A DNA stretch of 64,000 nt, taken from the NCBI RefSeq assembly GCF_008831285.2, contig NC_045147.1, positions 954,001-1,018,000 on the forward strand. Direction: 5' to 3'. The notes under the pieces are model-generated. The model did not search any database. It was not told the origin of the DNA and saw only the letters and a list, made by a program, of their open reading frames with translations. Each line of letters opens with the position of its first letter. Positions within the stretch are counted from its first letter, which is position 1. Positions 56,106-64,000 of the stretch are shown here, in pieces. Origin of the DNA: Nymphaea colorata (Eukaryota > Streptophyta > Magnoliopsida > Nymphaeales > Nymphaeaceae). Made by a program: the position numbers and the translations under genes.

Positions 56106-56380
56106 CGCGAGCAACAGGCAGGAGGGAGGCGACGAAGGGAAGCAGCTGCGGGCCTGCGGCAGGAGGGAGGCGATGCGTGGGTGCACTAATGGGAAAAAAA
56201 AATACCCAAAAATATGTTTCCACCTCTTGCGGTGGAAACATATTTCTGGAAAAAAATTTCCGGTTTCGACATTAACAGTAACAAAAAAATTTCTGCGTTT
56301 GATGAATCGGAAATATTTTAAAATTTTGAATTTTTTTTCCTGGGCTACAGTAGATTTCCGGGCCATCAAACACTACCTGA

Positions 56381-56959
56381 ATGACAAGATTGGTCTCTCA
56401 AAAACTTGTGTTTTCTCTTTTACTTCACCATTATCCTCAATTGTCATGCCTTTTCTCATTTGGTTAGCATCATTGGTTTCAACAACTTCTTTATCTTGTG
56501 CTTCTTTCTTATCTTGTGTAGACAGGCTTCCTTTAATCTATCTAACAAACAAAATTACAGGGCTTTGGGCTAGTAAAGGTGTTTTTAAGTTATGAAAATA
56601 GTAAATTCTCTCCATGTGCCCCTTTTCATTTGTGCAAGTAGTGGTACTCGTGTTTGTTAATGTATTATTTGATGAACAATGACATCTTTAGGGATTTATG
56701 AATAACTTTTGTTAGACCATAGCGTTGTTTGGAGCATAGAGATGCACATAATTCAATTGTTCTTTCCTTTTCTAATTTGACAATACCTCTATAAAACTTG
56801 TATTTTCATAAAACACAGTTGTAGCAATGAACATTGCTAGAATGATCAAGATTAATAGTGGGTATTTGTAGTATTTTTTCTATTAAAAATTTCTTCAACA
56901 TTGTTAAAATAGACAACAGCTTAATTAAGTTTGTTCTCACATTCTCATAAAATTCGATT

Positions 56960-56996
<37 letters not shown>

Positions 56997-57455
56997 TGTC
57001 CATCTTTTTTCTTTAGACTCTCGACTTCACTAGGTAAAGTAGCCAGCTACTTTTCTTTGCCCCTCTTTTTCTTTTGTTTCTTTATTTTTCTAGATGAAGA
57101 AGCTCGCCAAGAAACAAAATATCTCCCAACCTTGGATTAAACAATTTCTAGGTTTTAGTTTTATAGAGTTGACATGGTTCTTGTGATATTGTTTAATTTA
57201 TTTATTTCTAATAGTTTTTTGTCAATGAAAAACAATCACTGGTTATAGAAATCAATTGATGGTCGAGACCTTATTCCTTATATTAGAAGAAATGTTGTGA
57301 TGTAATTGCTACCAAAAATGGGCATCATATATTTCTTTTTCATTGCTATTTGTTCATGATAAATTCTAGATCATTTTCTTTTCCTTTCAAGCACAAAACA
57401 GTATTTTTTTAGTGCTTGTTATTTGAGAAAACCATTGTTGGAAGTAGAGTAGACA
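56381..57455. other. Gene-free AT-rich stretch
   Basis: Includes a CT microsatellite (56962-56992). No gene recognised. Confidence 0.45.
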
Positions 57456-58167
<712 letters not shown>

Positions 58168-58400
58168 TATTATGACACATCCTCGTGCTTAAAGAAGATA
58201 CATGCATAGAAGTGGAAAGAAACATGTTGATGGCCACATCAATAGAGATCAGTCATTTCATGCAAAGGGCATGCCTCCTGACCAGCAATGCTATGTGAAA
58301 GGCATGCCACTTGACCAACAATGTCATGTCATCCGACATATGTTGTAACCAGCAATGTCATGTGTAGGGCACAACATTTGGCACTTATGCAGTACTAAAC
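58168..58400. repeat. LTR-like repeat, left copy
   Basis: Starts near TGACACATCCTCGTG and contains GGAAAGAAACATG, then three to four worn copies of a unit of about 35 bp (ACCAGCAATGTCATGTGAAGGGCAT type), ending near GCAGTACT. A second copy lies at 62040-62236 in the same orientation. Confidence 0.7.
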
Positions 58401-58679
58401 TATAACAGGCTATTTTGAGAAAATGATAAAAGTAGAACACCATTAAAATAAACTCAAAATTGTACCCAATGTAAAAGAAAAGAGGTAGGTAGTAATAATG
58501 GAATAGCTACCACTATGGTAGGTGAACTCTACACGTTGAACTTGCTGAAGAGAAAAGAAATTAAAACCCTTATTCTCGTGGATGCTGCCAAAAAAACCGA
58601 ACCAGGTTAACTCTCTCTAGCCTTCATTCTCTTATCTTTTTCACTTTACCATAGCTCCCTCCTGAAGCTCGCACAGCTG

Positions 58680-58897
58680 TCTCAAGGCAGTAGCGAAGCA
58701 AGGTGTGGGCTGGTGTAGGCTACTGCCCACACCAACCAACACCAATCCCTAAAAACCTTTATTGTGAGGGAGCTGGATTTGGATCCAGCGAAATGTCAGG
58801 CCCACACCAAACTCACATGAATGCCCCATAAGCATCAAATCCAACTAAGAGTTGTGCCCCTTTGATAAAATTTTTTGCCCCCGCCACTGGCTCAAGG
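58680..58897. mobile_element. hAT-type MITE (202 bp) with near-perfect 8 bp duplication
   Basis: The element (58688-58889) starts CAGTAGCGAAGC and ends CCCGCCACTG. In reverse complement the end reads CAGTGGCGGG, the typical end of small plant hAT elements. Flanks are TCTCAAGG and GCTCAAGG, seven of eight bases alike. It sits in the leader of the decayed copia element, so it inserted after that element. Confidence 0.8.
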
Positions 58898-61800
58898 TTT
58901 CCATCATCACATCAAACCAAGTTTTCTTATCCTTCAACTCTCAATGTAGCCAAATTTCTTGTCTATCAAGTTGATGCATTCCAATTATCTTTTATGGAGA
59001 ATTAAAGTCCTGGGTTTCATTGCAAGCCAATACCTGCAGTCAATTATTGATGGTAGCAGCTACCATCAATGCTCCACCATATATCACCACCAACACTAGT
59101 CAACGAGACAATCCAAAATACTTTGCTTGGAGGAAGTCGGTAGTCTCCTTCGAGGTTGGTACTACGATTTGTGGTTGGACTTGAAACAACACATCAAGTA
59201 TGGTCTACACTCGAAGAGACCTTTGCTCTCGACTCTCAAGAACTAAAGTGCTTTCTTTTGCAAAAACTTCAATCCTCAAAGAAAGGACCTCAAACACTGG
59301 CACAATATAAAAGCAATTCTAGGAATACCTATGAGGAGCTAGCTGCCATTGGAAAGCCAAGTGATGATAGAAATATTGTCTTCTTTCTTCTTAATAGTCG
59401 GTGGTCCGAGTTACGGGCCTTTGTTACTACCATGATGAAGCCACGTATTCCCTCTTACGGGCAAGTTGCAGCCCTTTAGCATAGTCATGAGACGATCAAA
59501 TAGCTTCAAGGAAATGAGATAGTCTCTAGTGGTGAACCAAGTTCCCACATTGCCTTTTATAGTCAGCGTCTAAACAACTAGTAGAGCAAATACAACAGTA
59601 GAAGAGGCAGTCATTTTAGCCAGTTTTTGTCCCGTGGTCGTGATTTGGGGCATCACTATCAACAATCTACTCGACAAAACCAACAATCAAATCAACAAAA
59701 TGTCAATACTTTCACATGCAAGGAAAAAATCATTTTTCATATTTGCTCAAAGCCTATGTCATAAAATGCTATCACAGATTCAACCAAGCTTTTTCAAGCC
59801 AACGATGCTGCTTGGGCATTATCAGCCATCTGACAACCAGGACAATGCTTGGTTCCGAGACACTGGGGTGAGCTCCCACAATACCATTGAATTCTTTAAT
59901 GTGTCTTTCCTTATAAAGGGTTCGAACGTATAATATAATGGTAGGTGATGGTAACAAAGTAAATATATCACATGGTAAGACTATTCTTCATGTTGATAGC
60001 AGTATACGACATCTCCATGATGTACTTGTTCCTAACATTAAGAAAAAACTACTATCGGTTGGGCAACTTACATCTAACCAAAATCTTATATTTGAATTCT
60101 TGTGAGAAAAAATTCACTATAAGGAACAGGCGCAACAAGCAAGTGATCACCAAGGGGAAGAGGAAATGGTGATTTCTACGAGCTCCCAACAAACAACTGG
60201 TAGTCTTCTTCTCCATTAGGCAACGATCAGTCAATTCTGAGGTTGGGCACGCTGGCACCAGTGGCTTGGCCACTCACATTGCAACATAATTTTGTTTGTT
60301 TTGTTTGTTTTTTTTTTCTAAAGCATGGTCATATTATGATTTTGAAGTCCAATGGTAGTATGTGTGTGTGTGTGTCTCTCGCGGATGTGCTATGGAAAAG
60401 TCTTGCTGCTTGCCCTTTTCTGTTTCACCTAGTTCTTTTGATGAACCTTTTATGAAAGTGCATTGTGGCATTTGCGGTCCTTTGCCTGAAATTTTAGTTC
60501 AAGGATTTTGATATATCCACTTAAGAGAAACACAAATTTCTATGACTATTTATATGAATTCTACAAGTTGGTAAAAAACGGTTCAATTACACCATTAGGA
60601 TTTTACAGTCTGATGGTGGAGAGCAATTTATTAGTACCAGATATCATAAGGAACATGGGATCAAGCATATCATGTCTTGTCCTATAACTGCCTAGCAAAA
60701 TGGATGGGTTGAGAGAAAACACCATAGTATCATTGAGCTTGGTTTTTCTATGGTGTTCCAACCTAACACGCCTCCAAAATACTGGGTGGAGGATTTTAAA
60801 ACCACAGTTTGGCTTTTAAGCAAGTTTTAAAGCATCTAGGTGGTTAATTTACTGCCACGAATGAAGAGGTCACTGCATTACATCCAACACAAACATGGAA
60901 TTGGCTCTTAGAGAACCAAACATGAATGTAATCTCATGTGAATGAGTTTATAAGACTAAACTCAAATCAGATGGGAGGTTGGATAGCCTAAAAGCACATC
61001 TAGTGACCGATTGATTCACTCAAGTACTGGGTATTGACTTCCTACAGTTCTCACCAATGATCAAACCAATAACGATCTGGGCTGAGATGAGTTTGCACGA
61101 ACAAGAAATGAAGAATTCGACAGCTCGATATAAAAGACACATTCTCATGGCAAGCTTGACGAATATCATGTAATTCGACAGGGAGGCACCATATTTTCTT
61201 GGAATTCAAGTTTCAAATATTGATGGTGGCATATTTCTTGATCAAGCTAGATATGCACAAAAGATTTTGGACAGGGCTGGATTGGTTGATGGACACCTCT
61301 TGCAACACCTATGGCTGGATGATTGAAACCCTTCAATGTTGTCCCCTCCTTTTTTGGACATTAATTTCTTCTAAAGCATAGTTGGCAGCCTTAATATTTA
61401 ACATGTACAAGGCTTGGTTTATCATATATTGCTAACTATATTTGTCAACATGCATACACCAACAAAATACCATTTCCAGCTTGTCAAGCGAATAACTACG
61501 CTACATTAAAGGCACCTCGCAGTTTGAACTTAGGATACTTCAATATGGCCCATTAAATCCATGTGTTTTTTTTTTGGATGCCGAGTGGCCGGCTGCTCTA
61601 CAACTCGGCAGTCAACCACTAGTTTTGCATTTATCTTAGAGCGAATTCCATCTCTTGGAGCGGAAAACAGAGGCCTACCATTGCTCGATCCGGCAGGCTT
61701 AGTATAGGGCTCTAGCATCCACAACCATCGAAGTTGTTTGGATATCTTACATATTAAGGGACCTCGGCATTTGTATCACTCATGCTCCAACCATTTTTCC

Positions 61801-62039
61801 GAACAACTTATCAGTATTATACATGACCATTAATCCCATGTTCCATGGTATGTGGAGATTGACTATCACACTTCATTCGGGAGAAGGTGGCCTAGCAGAA
61901 ACTTATTACTCAGTTTGTATCATCATCACGCCAAGTCACAGACATTCTTACAAAGCACCTCACAAGGAAAAGTTTCACTACCCTACGACCCAAACTTGGC
62001 CTGTGGTTAATCCCCATGCCAAGTTTGAGGGGCCGTACT

Positions 62040-62236
62040 CTAACACATCCTCATGGTTAGAGAATCGACATACAGAAAAATGGAAAGAAACATGCTAAAG
62101 ACCATGACAATAGAAATCAACCAGCAACGTTATGTAAAGGGGCACACCACTTGACCAGTAATGTCATGTGAAGGGCATCCCACCTGACCAGCAATATCAT
62201 GTAAAGGGCACGCCATCTAACACATGTGCAGTACTT
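62040..62236. repeat. LTR-like repeat, right copy
   Basis: Partner of 58168-58400: CACATCCTCATGG, GGAAAGAAACATGC, three ACCAGCAATATCATGTAAAG-type units, ending GTGCAGTACT. It follows the RNase H end and a purine tract as a 3' LTR should. Similarity ends at about 62236. Confidence 0.7.
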
Positions 62237-62908
62237 TAATTCTTCTGTAGGTTTTTTTCTTTTTTTGCTAAGGTTGCTAACTGTTGAGCTAACCAATGGC
62301 TAGATTTGTAGAACACATGCAGCTAACCTCTTTGAGGCTTGCTTCATGTTGAGTCAAACCCTTGATCAGGCATTTTATAAAGAATAGTTAAAGTTACATA
62401 AATAAACCATTACCTTATCATGCCAAGGGACAACTGAAATGAATAATGAGGTACTAGTTAAGCAGGTTAAAGAGATGAATGTCATAGTTCAAACTGAAGA
62501 TCCTTGGGCAAGTCTTCATCTCGTTGTTTAGTTGCGCAAGTCTTAATTTCCTAGTGGTGTACTTCTAATTCTCCTAAAGCTTGTTGGTCAAGGCTGAGCC
62601 ACAGTTTTAAATGAAAAAAGACTCCTGCTCCATGGCAAGAAGTTGTAGATGGAAAAAGGACATGACTTAGATCAACTCACACACATTAATTACAAAGATC
62701 ATTTCATAGAGTTCATTAACATATATTTTTTTCTTTCTATAAAGTAGATATACTCTGGATTTGCTGACATCATTATGTGAACATATTGCTGAGTTTTTCT
62801 GTAGAGACAAGCATTCTGAGTTTCCTTTGTTGTGAAGACTCATGATCTTTGCATCGACTATTCGAGAATATATGAGACGCTGGGAGACGACATCCACGTC
62901 CTGGATCT
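62237..62908. other. Spacer and 3' region of the thermospermine synthase gene
   Basis: No separate gene. The part nearest 62908 is presumably the 3' UTR on the minus strand. Confidence 0.45.
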
Positions 62909-63217
62909 TCAGTGGCAGTAAGCCCTTCCATGGCCATGGATGAATCGTGCATTCTCTTCCGTGTAGACGTGAGTCTCTTTGATTAGCCTGAGAAGTCATA
63001 CATACATTTCATATCATGAATGAGAGAGAAGCAGATTCAATCTAACCTAATAGCAAGGGAAAACATTAAACAAGCCCCGGTATTGGATGAAATTGGTAAA
63101 TTTTGGGGCAAAAAATAATTTCTGAATGGCAGTTTTACACTTGAAAAAATGAGAAATACCAAAAAATAAAGGGTGCCCTGCCCAATCTGATTGAAGTTTA
63201 ACCTCACAGAATACTGA

Positions 63218-63268
<51 letters not shown>

Positions 63269-63878
63269 TCAATGCTTACGAGTTATAAACGCATTTATTC
63301 ATGATTGTGGAGGAAAGGTGAGAACGGCCATCCACGTAGAGAAGCTCGCCAAGTATTCTTTCTTCAATTCTCTTGTCTATCTGCTTGGCGTCCAGTAAAA
63401 TCGGCTGATCCGAGGCCTTTGCATATGTGGTGATTAGAGGGCAAAAGTACATGCATCAGCTTCAAGATTGGACAAACAAGAATGCACACGAAGGGAAATA
63501 TTAATGCAACATCACATTCTCAAACAATTTCATTTAGTTGTTTTTTAGGGTGAGGGGAAACTTTCATCCATCCCCTAAGATAGCATGCTTACCTTTATGT
63601 GTAAGAGTAACACTTTTTCATAGTTTAACTTGCATATCTATACCTTTTTCTCACAACCGCTCGCATGGGCCCTGACCCCACTTCAATTTTTTTTTAATTT
63701 ACATATAGTCAATGTCAAAATTTAAAAACTTTAATTCGGTCACCCTCATAAAAATTCCATGTAGATGTTCTTTTGCTTTGAAAAAAAAAAAGAGGGTCTG
63801 AGATAGACAGACGCCTTACCATAACCCAGCCCCAAGTGTCTCCATACGATGGGACATGTGCTGTGTATGCCTGCACAT
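62909..63878 (-). CDS. ACL5: Thermospermine synthase (ACAULIS5-type), last three exons
   Basis: Thermospermine synthase adds an aminopropyl group from decarboxylated S-adenosylmethionine to spermidine; in Arabidopsis ACL5 limits xylem differentiation and supports stem growth. Three minus-strand exons are joined by GT-AG introns in phase: 63878-63820 (VQAYTAHVPSYGDTWGWVM), 63416-63280 (ASDQPILLDAKQIDKRIEER, GELLYVDGRSHLSSTIMNK) and 62987-62909 (IKETHVYTEENARFIHGHGR, then AYCH and a TGA stop). The AYTAHVPS...DTWGWVMASD and ENARFIHGHG blocks mark the ACL5 branch rather than spermidine synthase. The 5' exons with the aminopropyltransferase fold core and catalytic Asp lie beyond the right edge, so only about the last 90 residues are visible. 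No stop or frameshift is seen in them. A GA microsatellite lies in the second visible intron. Confidence 0.93.
63219..63265. repeat. (GA)n microsatellite in the thermospermine synthase intron
   Basis: A GA run beginning 15 bp after the donor of the middle visible exon (minus strand CT). Confidence 0.95.
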
Positions 63879-64000
63879 CTGCAGTGAATTAAATATTTGG
63901 TACGTTAGGAAAGTATCATCGCACAAATCGATGGGTGATCAATATATGTCACTACAATTAACAAAAAGCTTATCCCAATAAGTTTAAACAAATGTTATGC

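Larger units (their letters stand above)
51367..56380. mobile_element. 5.0 kb element with 17 bp inverted ends and TGA target duplication
   Basis: GGTAGTGTTTGATGGCC at 51370-51386 and its exact complement at 56361-56377 bound 5008 bp, directly flanked by TGA on both sides (51367-51369, 56378-56380). A 3 bp duplication and GG...TGTTTG ends fit the PIF/Harbinger superfamily. Sub-terminal sequence at both ends is rich in AAATTTCC/GGAAAT and TTTGATGA words. No transposase (DDE or Myb-like) was recognised inside. Interior frames (51903-52250 minus, 54814-55323 plus) match nothing I know. It is probably non-autonomous, with filler that includes a family A element and a minisatellite. Confidence 0.7.
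58168..62236 (+). mobile_element. Decayed Ty1/copia element with LTR-like ends
   Basis: Between two LTR-like repeats the plus strand carries copia blocks in order. Gag of the UBN2 type (QVWSTLEETFALDSQELKCF, ELAAIGKPSDDRNIVFFLL) at 59200-59480. A protease-like WFRDTGVSSH at about 59850. Integrase GGEQFI and NGWVERKHHSIIELG at about 60620-60740. RT pieces VYKTKLKSDG and VLGIDFLQFSPMIKP at 60945-61060. FLGIQVSNIDGGIFLDQARYA at about 61197. An RNase H end INPMFHGMW at 61826, with a purine-rich GAGGGG before the right repeat. Stops and frameshifts are everywhere. A small MITE (58688-58889) interrupts the leader. Confidence 0.85.

Noticed and set aside
55812-56369. Long frames of 138 and 185 codons over the minisatellite
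   Set aside because: Their repeated Ser-Leu-Pro pattern follows the 45 bp units in more than one frame, as expected from repeats rather than from coding sequence.
62667-62999. A 110-codon minus-strand frame as an independent gene
   Set aside because: It covers the last thermospermine synthase exon in a different frame; the family match lies in the other frame with its own stop at 62909.

Overview
This 64 kb window is nuclear DNA from a seed plant, most likely a flowering plant. The evidence is spliced ribosomal-protein, replication and polyamine genes with GT-AG introns, a nuclear gene for the photosystem II subunit PsbX, an elongator tRNA-Met with the short intron typical of plants, and many Ty1/copia, hAT and other plant transposon remains. 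I cannot name the species. No bacterial-style operon, CRISPR array or phage is present.

Host genes are sparse. Five look real: RPL5 (60S ribosomal protein L5, + strand, 9 exons, 11.6-16.8 kb), an elongator tRNA-Met (- strand, 20.1 kb), PsbX (+ strand, intronless, 29.5 kb), RPA1 (70 kDa single-strand DNA-binding subunit of replication protein A, - strand, 2 exons, 43.8-46.5 kb), and the last three exons of a thermospermine synthase of the ACAULIS5 type (- strand, 62.9-63.9 kb, 5' part beyond the right edge). Two more loci are broken: a phospholipase D fragment (4.5-5.9 kb) and the C-terminal exons of an NPH3-domain protein (17.7-18.5 kb). These genes serve unrelated housekeeping or developmental roles and show no sign of working together.

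Layout. 0-4 kb: decayed copia element with a three-copy flanking repeat and a 423 bp tandem duplication. 4-6 kb: phospholipase D pseudogene with a small hAT-like insertion in its intron. 6-9.6 kb: AT-rich intergenic DNA. 9.6-11.4 kb: inverted-repeat-bounded element just upstream of RPL5. 11.6-18.6 kb: RPL5, then NPH3 remnant. 19.6-24.8 kb: hAT-type MITE, tRNA-Met, a tandem repeat of about 170 bp, very long TA tract. 24.8-28.5 kb: direct-repeat pair around a plant-mobile-domain-like fragment, then a copia remnant. 29.5 kb: psbX. 30-32 kb: copia remnant. 32-43 kb: nested repeats, including a copia element with both LTRs and a perfect 5 bp target duplication beside a decayed hAT transposase. 43.8-46.5 kb: RPA1. 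47-51 kb: copia remnant. 51.4-56.4 kb: 5.0 kb element with 17 bp inverted repeats and a 3 bp target duplication. 58-62 kb: copia remnant with a MITE inside it. 62.9-64 kb: thermospermine synthase.

All coordinates were read by eye. Exon limits for RPL5, RPA1 and thermospermine synthase keep phase and match known family conservation. I found no convincing novel biological system. The most useful items are genes that single-frame reading misses (thermospermine synthase, the RPA1 first exon, the ATG-only RPL5 exon, the tRNA) and the structured transposons.
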